Assembly (NCBI GenBank): GCA_964651825.1
Contig: CAZYWK010000008.1
Location: forward strand, 1-64,000
Origin: Sva-07 sp964651825
GTDB taxonomy: Bacteria; Actinomycetota; Acidimicrobiia; Acidimicrobiales; Ilumatobacteraceae
Direction of reading: 5' to 3'
DNA length: 64,000 nucleotides
Shown: piece by piece, positions 1 through 7,163 of the stretch
Layout of the letters: the number at the start of each line of letters is the position of its first letter
Position numbering within the stretch: position 1 is the first letter of the stretch
Translations under genes and position numbers: made by a program
The notes under the pieces: generated by a model
The model's database searches: none
What the model saw: the letters and a program-made list of their open reading frames with translations, nothing else
What the model was told of the DNA's origin: nothing

Positions 1-35
1 CGTCCCCGAACGCACGAGGTGGCGATCGACGCGAG

Positions 36-41
36 TAGAAC
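36..41 (+). promoter_or_regulatory. Putative -10 element (TAGAAC), leaderless start at 49
   Basis: TAGAAC lies 7 nt before ATG 49, with no Shine-Dalgarno sequence between. The same hexamer and spacing class precede the GTG at 7164. This favours ATG 49 over the in-frame GTG 19. Confidence 0.4.
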
Positions 42-48
42 AGGCGGC

Positions 49-870
49 ATGAACGCTGAACTGACGGTCGATTCGGTGCGGGCGGATCTGCTGGCCGAGC
101 AGGCTGATCTCGATGCGATCGTCGCGGCGCTGACCGACGAGGAGTGGGCGCTCGCCACGCCGAGTCCGGGCTGGACGGTCGCCGACCAGATCGGGCACCT
201 CACGTACTTCGACGGCACAGCGGCGACGGCGATCACCGATCCGGAAGCGTTCACGGCGTCGGTCGCCGAGCTGCTCGCCGGGATGGCCGGAGCGGCATCG
301 TCCGGAGCCGACCCGACGCTCGATGCCGCGCGAGCGATGGCCCCATCCGAACTGCTCGAGGCGTGGCGGAACAATCGGTTGGAGCTCGCGGAGGTGTCGT
401 CGACGCTCGCCGACACCGACCGGGTCGTCTGGTATGGACCCTCGATGGGCGCGAAGTCGTTCCTGACGGCCCGGTTGATGGAGACCTGGGCCCATGGCCA
501 GGACGTCGTCGACACGGTGGGCGCGACCCGGCTTCCGACCGACCGGCTGCGCCACATCGCCCAGCTCGGGGTGATCACCCGCGGGTGGAGCTACGTGAAC
601 CGCGGGCTGGAGGCGCCCGATGTGCCGGTGCGGGTCGAGTTGACCGCACCGTCCGGTGGCGTGTGGACGTACGGTCCCGACGACGCGGCCGAGTCGGTCA
701 TCGGGCCAGCGGAAGAGTTCTGCCTCGTCGTCACCCAACGACGTCACCTCGACGACACCGACCTTCATGTCGACGGCGACGCCGCCCGCGACTGGATGCT
801 CAAGGCCCAAGCCTTCGCCGGCGCCCCGACCGACAAGGCCCCCGGCCCACCTGCAACGTTCGGTGCCTGA
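49..870 (+). CDS. TIGR03084-family protein (DinB/maleylpyruvate-isomerase-like fold)
   Basis: A 273-residue protein with the typical start of the actinobacterial TIGR03084 family: a helical DinB-like metal-binding fold related to mycothiol-dependent maleylpyruvate isomerase. The N-terminal half has the motifs PGWTVADQIGHL and later WAHGQDVVD, which carry the histidines expected to bind metal in this fold. The substrate is unknown; members probably act on or through small thiols in the cytoplasm. ATG 49 is preferred over GTG 19 because the family begins just before the first helix and a -10-like hexamer sits 7 nt upstream. An epoxide hydrolase follows in the same direction, so a shared detoxification role is possible, but that is inference. 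Confidence 0.8.
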   Translation: MNAELTVDSVRADLLAEQADLDAIVAALTDEEWALATPSPGWTVADQIGHLTYFDGTAATAITDPEAFTASVAELLAGMAGAASSGADPTLDAARAMAPSELLEAWRNNRLELAEVSSTLADTDRVVWYGPSMGAKSFLTARLMETWAHGQDVVDTVGATRLPTDRLRHIAQLGVITRGWSYVNRGLEAPDVPVRVELTAPSGGVWTYGPDDAAESVIGPAEEFCLVVTQRRHLDDTDLHVDGDAARDWMLKAQAFAGAPTDKAPGPPATFGA

Positions 871-885
871 CCCCGAGCGTTGCAG
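851..885 (+). promoter_or_regulatory. Long inverted repeat over the stop of TIGR03084 gene and -35 region of the epoxide hydrolase
   Basis: Arms 851-863 and 873-885 are reverse complements at 12 of 13 positions (the thirteenth is a G-T wobble), with a 9-nt loop. There is no U-rich tail. It could terminate the upstream transcript, or act as an operator, because its right arm ends 4 nt before the -10-like hexamer at 889. Confidence 0.5.
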
Positions 886-888
886 GTT

Positions 889-894
889 TACAGT
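889..894 (+). promoter_or_regulatory. Putative -10 element (TACAGT), leaderless start at 901
   Basis: TACAGT ends 6 nt before ATG 901 and no ribosome-binding sequence is present, which supports a leaderless transcript and a start at 901. Confidence 0.45.
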
Positions 895-900
895 CCGGGC

Positions 901-2040
901 ATGGGCAGCGAGGAGATCCGGCCGTTCGCGATCGACGTCGACGACGAAGTGCTCGACGACCTCCGCCGCCGGCTGCGCTCCACGCGATGGCCCGAACGCG
1001 AGCTGGTCGACGACTGGACGCAGGGCATCCCGCTCGCCTACGTGCAGGACGTGTGCGAGTACTGGGCCAGTGGCTACGACTGGCGAGCCCGCGAGGCCGC
1101 ACTCAACCGGTTCGACCAGTTCGTCACGGAGATCGACGGGCTCGACGTCCATTTCCTCCACGTGCGCTCGCGACACCCCGATGCCGTTCCGCTGCTGATC
1201 ACCCACGGCTGGCCGGGCTCGATCGTCGAGTTCCACAAGATCGTCGAACCCCTCACCGACCCGACCGCGCACGGCGGTGACGCCACGGACGCCTTCCACG
1301 TCGTCGCTCCCTCGCTCCCCGGCTTCGGGTTCTCGGCCAAGCCCACCACCACGGGCTTTGGCGTGGCGAAGATCGCCGAGATGTGGGCCACGCTGATGCA
1401 GCGCCTGGGCTACGACCGCTACCTCGCACAGGGTGGCGATTGGGGCTCGGCCGTGACCGCCGCGATCGGCGCCACCGACACCGAGCACTGCGCGGCGGTC
1501 CACGTCACCCTCGCCATGGGCGCCCGCCCACAGCTCGGCGACGACCCGACCCCCGAGGAGCAGCGGGCGATCGCCGGCGCCATGTACTACCAGGAGTGGG
1601 ACAGCGGCTACTCGAAGCAGCAGGGCACGAGGCCGCAGACCGTGGGGTACGGCCTGGTCGACTCCCCCGCCGCGCAGGCCGCGTGGATCCTGGAGAAGTT
1701 CTGGGCGTGGACCGATTGCGACGGCCATCCCGAGAACGTGCTCACCCGCGACGAGCTGCTCGACAACGTGATGCTCTACTGGATCAACGGCAACGGCGCG
1801 TCGTCGGCGCGGATCTACTGGGAGAGCTTCGGCAAGGGACCGCGCTTCACCGTGAACATCCCGGCGGGGTTCGCGGTGTACCCGAAGGAGATCATCCCTC
1901 CGGTGCGGGCATGGGTCGAGGAGGGCTTCACCGACATCCGCCACTGGGCCGAGCAGCCCAAGGGGGGTCACTTCGCCGCGTTCGAGGTGCCCGACCTGTT
2001 CGTCGACGACGTGCGCACATTCGCCCGCCAGTTCCGTTGA
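901..2040 (+). CDS. Epoxide hydrolase (EHN-domain alpha/beta hydrolase)
   Basis: A 379-residue protein with the N-terminal epoxide-hydrolase (EHN) domain (RPFAIDVDDEVLDDLRRRL near the start) followed by an alpha/beta-hydrolase core. HGWPGSIVEF is the oxyanion-hole motif; the nucleophile is Asp about 180 in GGDWGS; the base is His about 357 in GGHFAAFE. The family opens epoxides to vicinal diols through a covalent ester. An in-frame TTG at 880 is less likely because a TACAGT hexamer sits 6 nt before ATG 901. The gene lies between a TIGR03084 protein and an MFS exporter, consistent with detoxification, although the natural substrate cannot be read from the sequence. Confidence 0.88.
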   Translation: MGSEEIRPFAIDVDDEVLDDLRRRLRSTRWPERELVDDWTQGIPLAYVQDVCEYWASGYDWRAREAALNRFDQFVTEIDGLDVHFLHVRSRHPDAVPLLITHGWPGSIVEFHKIVEPLTDPTAHGGDATDAFHVVAPSLPGFGFSAKPTTTGFGVAKIAEMWATLMQRLGYDRYLAQGGDWGSAVTAAIGATDTEHCAAVHVTLAMGARPQLGDDPTPEEQRAIAGAMYYQEWDSGYSKQQGTRPQTVGYGLVDSPAAQAAWILEKFWAWTDCDGHPENVLTRDELLDNVMLYWINGNGASSARIYWESFGKGPRFTVNIPAGFAVYPKEIIPPVRAWVEEGFTDIRHWAEQPKGGHFAAFEVPDLFVDDVRTFARQFR

Positions 2041-2073
2041 CGCTCGGCGATCGTCGGCATCCGCAGGCGGTAA

Positions 2074-2091
2074 CTTGACCGCCGGGTCAAG
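2074..2091. promoter_or_regulatory. Short perfect inverted repeat between epoxide hydrolase and MFS gene
   Basis: CTTGACC (2074-2080) and GGTCAAG (2085-2091) flank a 4-nt centre. TAACTT at 2071-2076 could be a -10 element overlapping the left arm. It may be an operator for the transporter or a weak terminator; the sequence does not decide. Confidence 0.35.
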
Positions 2092-2131
2092 CCCGTCCGC
2101 CAGATCACCGCGCCACCTTCGATCGCCCACG

Positions 2132-3445
2132 ATGAACACCGTCTCCGAAATCCTCGTTCCGCCCGACCACGGCCACGAACCCGGCACCGCCCGGGCCGCC
2201 CTCTCCTATCGCAGCTTCCGGATCATCTTCGCCGGCCTCGCACTGTCGAACATCGGCACGTGGATGCAGAACTTCACGCTGCCGGCCTACATCGACGACC
2301 GCACCGGCCGCCCGGCCCTCGTCGGCTTGATGGTGTTCATGCAACTCGGCCCGTTGCTCGTGCTGTCGATCCCCGCCGGCGTCCTCGCCGACCGCGTGTC
2401 GAAGCAGAAGTTGCAGGTCACGATGCAGGCCATCTCGGCGCTGTTCACGCTCCTCGTCGCGTTCTTCGTCGCGACCGAGGCGGCCCTCTGGACGTTGTTC
2501 GCCGCGCAGCTCGGGATCGGCATCGCCAACGCCCTCAACGCTCCCGCGTTCCAGTCGTCGATGCCACTGCTCGTCCACCGCCAGGACCTCCCGGGTGCCA
2601 TCGCGCTCAACTCGGCGATGATGAACGGCACGCGCGTCGTCGGCCCCGTACTGGCCGCGCTCCTCGCGGCCTCGGGCATGTCGGTCGCTTCCATCTTCGT
2701 CGTCAACTCCGCCACCTACCTGTTCTTCATCGCCGCGCTGCTCTACGTGCGCATGCCCGACGTGCGGAGCGATCACGGTGAGCGGGGGTGGCGGTCACTG
2801 CTGATCGGCATCCACACCGTGCGCGAGCGCGCCGTGCTCGGCCGGCTGCTCCTCGGCATGTTCCTCTTCTCGCTGTTCAGCCTCGTGTTCATCGGCTTGT
2901 TCCCGTCGGTGGCCCGCCTCGCGTTCGACATCGAGTCGGGCGGCAACACCTACCGCTGGCTCTACGCGGTGTGGGGCACGGGCGCGTTCTGCGGCGCCAT
3001 GTCGGTCGGCACGATCTTCGCCCTCGTCGATCGCAAGCTGCTGATCGTGCGCGGCTTCGTCGGCTTCGCCATCTCCCTCGGCGTCTTCTCCCAGATCCGC
3101 CATCCCGCACCGGCCTTCGCGGTCGGCTTCGTACTCGGTTTCACCTACTTCATGACCGCCACCGCGATCACCACGACGCTGCAGCTCAACATGAAGAACA
3201 CGGAGCGGGCCACCGTGATGCCGTTGTGGTTCATGGTGTTCGGCGGCACGGTGCCGATCGGCAACCTGATCTTCGGTGTGGTGATCGAATGGGTGGGCGT
3301 GCGCGCCGTGCTCGGTTTCGGTGCAGCGTTCGCTCTCTTCCTCGCGTGGTGGCTCGACCTACGCCGCCTGCCCCGTTCCGCGTTCCTCCCCGAGGAGGAC
3401 GGCGGCGAACCGCTCACGCCCGCCGTCGAGACCTCGCCGGGCTAG
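2132..3445 (+). CDS. MFS transporter (EntS/MFS_3-type exporter)
   Basis: A 437-residue integral membrane protein with about twelve hydrophobic segments. The first block (FRIIFAGLALSNIGTWMQNF) and the loop PAGVLADRVSKQKL between segments 2 and 3 are typical of the MFS_3/EntS branch, which exports siderophores, macrolides and other small molecules by proton antiport. An upstream in-frame TTG at 2075 is possible, but the first 19 residues from it are low-complexity and do not resemble the family start, so ATG 2132 was chosen. It ends 13 nt before the assembly gap. The exported compound is unknown. Confidence 0.8.
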   Translation: MNTVSEILVPPDHGHEPGTARAALSYRSFRIIFAGLALSNIGTWMQNFTLPAYIDDRTGRPALVGLMVFMQLGPLLVLSIPAGVLADRVSKQKLQVTMQAISALFTLLVAFFVATEAALWTLFAAQLGIGIANALNAPAFQSSMPLLVHRQDLPGAIALNSAMMNGTRVVGPVLAALLAASGMSVASIFVVNSATYLFFIAALLYVRMPDVRSDHGERGWRSLLIGIHTVRERAVLGRLLLGMFLFSLFSLVFIGLFPSVARLAFDIESGGNTYRWLYAVWGTGAFCGAMSVGTIFALVDRKLLIVRGFVGFAISLGVFSQIRHPAPAFAVGFVLGFTYFMTATAITTTLQLNMKNTERATVMPLWFMVFGGTVPIGNLIFGVVIEWVGVRAVLGFGAAFALFLAWWLDLRRLPRSAFLPEEDGGEPLTPAVETSPG

Positions 3446-3458
3446 GTGATTCCAACGG

Positions 3459-3558
3459 NNNNNNNNNNNNNNNNNNNNNNNNNNNNNNNNNNNNNNNNNN
3501 NNNNNNNNNNNNNNNNNNNNNNNNNNNNNNNNNNNNNNNNNNNNNNNNNNNNNNNNNN
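3459..3558. other. Assembly gap (100 N)
   Basis: Exactly 100 undetermined bases, the conventional length for a scaffold gap of unknown size. It removes the start of the ferritin-like gene and any gene that lay between it and the MFS transporter. Confidence 0.99.
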
Positions 3559-3948
3559 GAGGGCTACGTCAACGCCGCCGAGAGCACCAACTCGAAAGCA
3601 CTCGCGTACGTGGTGGGGTTGCTGGCGGAGGACGAGCGGCGGCACCACCGGCAGTTCACGGACCTTGCCAGGTCGCTGAAGGTGGAAGCCGAGCTCAGCG
3701 GCGCGGAGCCCGTCATCCCTCGGCTCGATTTCGATCGTGCCGATCGCGAGACCGTCCTCGGGCTCACCCGTGAACTGATCGCCAACGAGAAGAAGGACGC
3801 CGCCGAGCTGAAGCGGCTGCGCAAGGAGCTCGGCGACGTCGAGCACACGACGCTGTGGGCACTCGTCGTCGAGACGATGCAGGCCGACACGGCCAAGCAC
3901 CTCTCCATATTGCGCTTCGTCGAAAAGCACCTGATAGCACGGCGCTGA
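3559..3948 (+). CDS. Ferritin-like domain protein, 5' end lost in the gap
   Basis: The last 129 residues of an alpha-helical protein run open from the gap to TGA 3946-3948. They contain GLLAEDERRHHRQFTDLA and later ETMQADTAKHLSILRFVEKH, with acidic and histidine residues spaced as in four-helix ferritin/rubrerythrin-like diiron domains. The second half is rich in charged heptads (ANEKKDAAELKRLRKELGDV). Function is unknown; such proteins usually handle iron or oxidants. It is truncated by missing sequence, not by mutation. It converges on murF. Confidence 0.7.
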   Translation, partial: EGYVNAAESTNSKALAYVVGLLAEDERRHHRQFTDLARSLKVEAELSGAEPVIPRLDFDRADRETVLGLTRELIANEKKDAAELKRLRKELGDVEHTTLWALVVETMQADTAKHLSILRFVEKHLIARR

Positions 3949-3960
3949 GCGTCGGCGTCG

Positions 3961-3977
3961 AGCCCGTGCTGCGGGCT
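3961..3977. terminator. Possible bidirectional hairpin between convergent ferritin-like gene and murF
   Basis: AGCCCG and CGGGCT form a 6-bp stem around a 5-nt loop in the 49-bp space between the two convergent stop codons. No T-run follows, so only the position argues for a terminator. Confidence 0.3.
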
Positions 3978-3997
3978 GGCTCGCGTGGAGCCGGGGG

Positions 3998-5305
3998 TCA
4001 CTTCGCGGCGCGCAACTGGTCTGCGAGACGATCGAGCCCGGCCGCCCGGCTGGCCTTGACGAGCACGACGTCGCCGGGCCCGAGCCGGCCGAGCCGGTCG
4101 ATCGGGTCGGCCGCCGCCTCGACGCCGTAACGGTCGGTTCCGACGGCGATGACCTCGATGCCCGCCGCGGCGGCGCGCGCGGCGATCTCGCGGTGGGCCG
4201 ACTCCGGATCGTCGAGCTCGGCCATCAGCCCGAGCAGGGCCAGGCGACGGGTGGCCCGCATCGCCGCCAGGGCGTCGATCGCCGCAGCCATCGAGGTCGG
4301 GTTCGCGTTGTAGGCGTCGTTGATCAGGGTTGCGCCCGAGGCCAGCACCGTCACCTCCATCCGCATCGCCGACACCGTGGTGGCGGCCACACCGGCCACC
4401 GCGGCGTCGAGCGGCACGCCGAGCGCACCCGCGGTCGCGATCGCGGCTGCGGCGTTCATCGCCATGTGCGCGCCGCTCATCGCGAGTTCGACCCGCTGCG
4501 ACCCCCACGGTGTGGCGATCGTGAAGCGCGGCCGAGCCATCTGTTCGAGTTCCAGCTCGACGATCCGCACGTCGGCCGTCGGCGAACGCCCGTAGGTGAG
4601 CACCGCCGCGCCGGTGTGCGCCACCATCGCCGCAACTCTCTCGTCGTCGGCGTTGAGGATCGCCGTCCCCGAGCGAGGCAGGGCCTGCACGAGCTCGCGC
4701 TTGGCCCGCGCCACCCCGTCGATCCCGCCGACCCGCTCGGTGTGCGAGTGCCCGACCGTCGTGACGACACCGAGGTCCGGCCGGGCGACCTCGCAGAGCC
4801 GGCTGATCTCGCCGAACCCGCGCATCCCCATCTCCAGCACCAGCAGTTCGGTGTCGTTCGGAGCGTCGAGGATCGTCACCGGCAGGCCCTGCTCGTTGTT
4901 GAAGCTGCGCACGTTGGCGGCGGTGCGCAGGGTGTTCCTGCAGGCGGCGGCGACGAAGTCCTTGGTCGACGTCTTGCCGACGCTGCCGGTGACGCCGACG
5001 ACCTTCGCGGCCGAACGAGCGCGGGCCCACTGCGCGAGCGCCATCAGGCCGGTCGACGTGTCGGCGACCTCGATGGCGGTGCCGTCGCGACGGGAGTCGT
5101 CGGGCTCGCTGGTGAGATGGACGGGAGCACCGGCGGCACGAGCCGCGGCGATGAACTCGTGACCGTTGCGCTCGGCGACGATCGGGACGAACAGTTGCCC
5201 CGGCCGGACCGACCGCGAATCGAACGACGCACCGTCGAACTCCACGTCCGGACCGATCAGGCGTCCGCCCACCGCCACAGCGGCCTCCGATGCCAGCATC
5301 CTCAC
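3998..5305 (-). CDS. murF: UDP-N-acetylmuramoyl-tripeptide--D-alanyl-D-alanine ligase
   Basis: MurF adds the D-Ala-D-Ala dipeptide to UDP-MurNAc-tripeptide, the last cytoplasmic step of peptidoglycan precursor synthesis. The roughly 435-residue protein has the N-terminal UDP-substrate domain (FDSRSVRPGQLFVPI), the ATP loop GVTGSVGKTSTKDF, the central-domain motif NEQGLPVTIL with EMGMRGFGEI, and a C-terminal domain with INDAYNANPTSM. The start is probably GTG 5305, 8 nt from a -10-like hexamer; ATG 5299 is the alternative. It is divergent from ddl, which makes its dipeptide substrate, and both share a palindromic promoter region, so co-expression is expected. Confidence 0.95.
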   Translation of the reverse strand: MRMLASEAAVAVGGRLIGPDVEFDGASFDSRSVRPGQLFVPIVAERNGHEFIAAARAAGAPVHLTSEPDDSRRDGTAIEVADTSTGLMALAQWARARSAAKVVGVTGSVGKTSTKDFVAAACRNTLRTAANVRSFNNEQGLPVTILDAPNDTELLVLEMGMRGFGEISRLCEVARPDLGVVTTVGHSHTERVGGIDGVARAKRELVQALPRSGTAILNADDERVAAMVAHTGAAVLTYGRSPTADVRIVELELEQMARPRFTIATPWGSQRVELAMSGAHMAMNAAAAIATAGALGVPLDAAVAGVAATTVSAMRMEVTVLASGATLINDAYNANPTSMAAAIDALAAMRATRRLALLGLMAELDDPESAHREIAARAAAAGIEVIAVGTDRYGVEAAADPIDRLGRLGPGDVVLVKASRAAGLDRLADQLRAAK

Positions 5306-5310
5306 GAGCA

Positions 5311-5326
5311 CGAACGGTACCGTTCG
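5311..5326. promoter_or_regulatory. 16-bp perfect palindrome forming a putative bidirectional promoter for murF and ddl
   Basis: The palindrome cgaacggtaccgttcg contains TACCGT on both strands (plus 5318-5323, minus 5314-5319). Each copy lies 7-8 nt from a start codon: GTG 5305 of murF on the minus strand and ATG 5331 on the plus strand. Symmetric overlapping -10 elements are a known source of divergent bacterial transcription. It could also bind a dimeric repressor. Confidence 0.5.
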
Positions 5327-5330
5327 CCCG

Positions 5331-5369
5331 ATGGACACCACCGGGACCGCCCGCACCGGCCGTCGATGA
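5331..5369 (+). CDS. Possible 12-residue leader peptide coupled to ddl
   Basis: ATG 5331 opens a 12-codon frame (MDTTGTARTGRR) whose TGA overlaps the ddl start as ATGA. A TACCGT hexamer ends 7 nt before ATG 5331, so the transcript could begin at this ATG, and translation of the short frame would deliver ribosomes to ddl by coupling. It may equally be a chance frame; its residues show no amino-acid run suggesting attenuation. Confidence 0.35.
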   Translation: MDTTGTARTGRR

Positions 5370-6454
5370 GCGACGACCGCACTCACCTCGTGGTGATCTT
5401 CGGCGGCCAGTCCGCCGAACACGACGTCTCCTGCACCACCGCCGCCCACGTCCTACGTGCGGCCGATCCGGCCAAGTACCGCATCACCGCGGTCGGAATC
5501 TCGACCGACGGCCAGTGGGCACTCGCCGAGGGCGCGATGGACGCGTTGCGCTCCGGACCGGATGCGCTCCCCGGCCGGCTCGATCCCACCGGCGCAACCG
5601 TGTCACCGACACCGATGCTGGCTGGCGCCACGAGTGGCGGCGGGCAGACCGTCGTGCTGCCGCTCCTCCACGGCCCCCTCGGCGAGGACGGCACCGTGCA
5701 AGGGATGCTCGAACTCGCCGGCGTGCCGTACGTCGGCAGCGGCGTGCTCGGATCCGCAGTCGCGATGGACAAACCGATGGCCAAGCAGGTGGCGGCCGCC
5801 GCCGGTATCCCGCAGGCCGGATTCCGGACGTTCGGCGAGCACGAGATCACGCCAGGGCTGCTTGCGGAGCTCGTCACCGAGCTCGGTCTTCCCGCCTTCG
5901 TCAAGCCGGCGAACATGGGCTCGTCGGTCGGCGTGTCGAAGGCGCACACCGTCGAGGAGCTGCGCGATGCGATCGACGTCGCTCTCGGCTACGACGAGAT
6001 GGTCGTCGTGGAAGAGGCCATCGTCGGGCGCGAGATCGAGGTCGCCGTGTTGGGCAACCTCGACCCGGAGGCGTCGGTGCCGGGCGAGATCGTGCCGGGC
6101 GAGGAGTTCTACAGCTACGAGGACAAGTACGTCACCGACGGCGCGCAGCTCCTGATCCCTGCACCACTCGGCGCCGACGCGACCGCGGAGGTGCGGTCGC
6201 TCGCCCTACGGGCGTTCCGGGCCTTACGGTGCGAGGGTCTCGCCAGGGTCGACTTCTTCTACGAGATGGGAGAGACCGGCACGGGCCGCGGGTTCCTGCT
6301 GAACGAGGTCAACACGATGCCCGGCTTCACCCCGATCTCGATGTACCCGAAGCTGTGGATCCACTCCGGGGTGCCGTACTCCGAACTGATCGACCGCCTC
6401 GTCGCCCTCGCCATCGAACGTCACGCCCGCCGCCGCCGCAACACGGTTCACTGA
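5366..6454 (+). CDS. ddl: D-alanine--D-alanine ligase
   Basis: Ddl joins two D-alanines with ATP to make the dipeptide that MurF attaches. The 362-residue product matches the usual length. It opens with HLVVIFGGQSAEHDVS, the N-terminal Ddl signature, has the P-loop-like serine stretch KPANMGSSVGVSK of the ATP-grasp fold, and ends with the magnesium/substrate motif NEVNTMPGFTPISMYP. The acidic insert YSYEDKYVTDG is typical of the family. No Shine-Dalgarno sequence precedes ATG 5366, which overlaps the stop of a 12-codon leader frame. The last 231 bp are antisense to the C-terminal extension of the TetR gene that converges on it. Confidence 0.95.
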   Translation: MSDDRTHLVVIFGGQSAEHDVSCTTAAHVLRAADPAKYRITAVGISTDGQWALAEGAMDALRSGPDALPGRLDPTGATVSPTPMLAGATSGGGQTVVLPLLHGPLGEDGTVQGMLELAGVPYVGSGVLGSAVAMDKPMAKQVAAAAGIPQAGFRTFGEHEITPGLLAELVTELGLPAFVKPANMGSSVGVSKAHTVEELRDAIDVALGYDEMVVVEEAIVGREIEVAVLGNLDPEASVPGEIVPGEEFYSYEDKYVTDGAQLLIPAPLGADATAEVRSLALRAFRALRCEGLARVDFFYEMGETGTGRGFLLNEVNTMPGFTPISMYPKLWIHSGVPYSELIDRLVALAIERHARRRRNTVH

Positions 6455-7039
6455 GAGGGCGGCGCGGAGGAAGGCGCGGAGCTCGTCGCGGAGCTGGCGG
6501 AGGCCTACCGCGTCGGCAGTCCAGCCGACAGCGCGCAGCGCCTCGGGCTCGGTGGCGATGCCGGTGACGGTCGCATAGGCGAGCGCGGCGACGAGGCGCG
6601 GGTCGCCGCGACGGAGCCGTCCACGTTCCATTTCGTCGCCGAGGTACCCCACGGCACGTTCGATCAGCGGATCGATCCTCGTGCGCAGACGGTCGGCGTG
6701 GACCGAACTCAGCCGGTTCAGTTCACGGACGAGGCCGAGGAGCGCCGGGCGACGGACCGCCGGCCGGAAGACCGCCCGCACGACGGCGTCGATTCGCTCG
6801 AGCGGGTCGTCACTCGCCGCCCGCACAGCGGCGTCGATCACCACGATGAGCTGCGCCGAGACCGATTCGAGCACGCCGTCGACGAGGTCGTCCTTCGACT
6901 CGAACCAGTAGAGGACGGTCTGCTTGCGCACCCCGACCTGGCGGGCGATCTCGTCGAGTGAGACGGCGTCGACGCCCCGCGCCCCGAACAGATCGATGGC
7001 GACGTCGACGATGCGCTCCCGGGTTCCCGTCGCTCGCAT
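6224..7039 (-). CDS. TetR-family transcriptional regulator with antisense C-terminal extension
   Basis: The N-terminal 60 residues hold a TetR helix-turn-helix (SLDEIARQVGVRKQTVLYWF) after the usual RERIVDVAIDLF helix. The ligand domain appears to end near residue 195 (ELRAFLRAALSVNR), exactly where the ddl stop codon lies on the other strand. The remaining 75 or so residues are encoded antisense to ddl and look non-native, so a stop was probably lost or the gene has grown into its neighbour. ATG 7039 has GAGGAG about 10 nt upstream. It is divergent from the reductase operon and probably represses it through the palindrome at 7125-7140. Confidence 0.85.
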   Translation of the reverse strand: MRATGTRERIVDVAIDLFGARGVDAVSLDEIARQVGVRKQTVLYWFESKDDLVDGVLESVSAQLIVVIDAAVRAASDDPLERIDAVVRAVFRPAVRRPALLGLVRELNRLSSVHADRLRTRIDPLIERAVGYLGDEMERGRLRRGDPRLVAALAYATVTGIATEPEALRAVGWTADAVGLRQLRDELRAFLRAALSVNRVAAAAGVTFDGEGDEAVDQFGVRHPGVDPQLRVHRDRGEAGHRVDLVQQEPAARAGLSHLVEEVDPGETLAP

Positions 7040-7124
7040 CGTCGCTGCACTCCTCTGCTCTTCGCCGAACCCGGTTCGTCGGGGACGGGGCCGGACGAAC
7101 GAGGTTCGACCCGGCTGAAGTCTC

Positions 7125-7140
7125 TCTACCAATTGGTAGA
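7125..7140. promoter_or_regulatory. Palindromic operator between TetR and the reductase operon
   Basis: tctaccaattggtaga is a perfect 16-bp palindrome. A further half-like copy, TGGTAGAA, lies at 7147-7154. The site overlaps the expected -35 region of the TAGAAC -10 element at 7150, which fits repression by the divergent TetR protein. Confidence 0.6.
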
Positions 7141-7149
7141 CAACTCTGG

Positions 7150-7155
7150 TAGAAC
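7150..7155 (+). promoter_or_regulatory. Putative -10 element (TAGAAC), leaderless GTG at 7164
   Basis: TAGAAC ends 8 nt before GTG 7164, which is the first codon of a normal SDR N-terminus. No Shine-Dalgarno sequence is present. Confidence 0.4.
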
Positions 7156-7163
7156 TGTCAACC

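Noticed and set aside
3446..3930. Frames reading through the N run on both strands
   Set aside because: The X-filled parts are not real sequence; only the ferritin-like end on the plus strand resembles a family.
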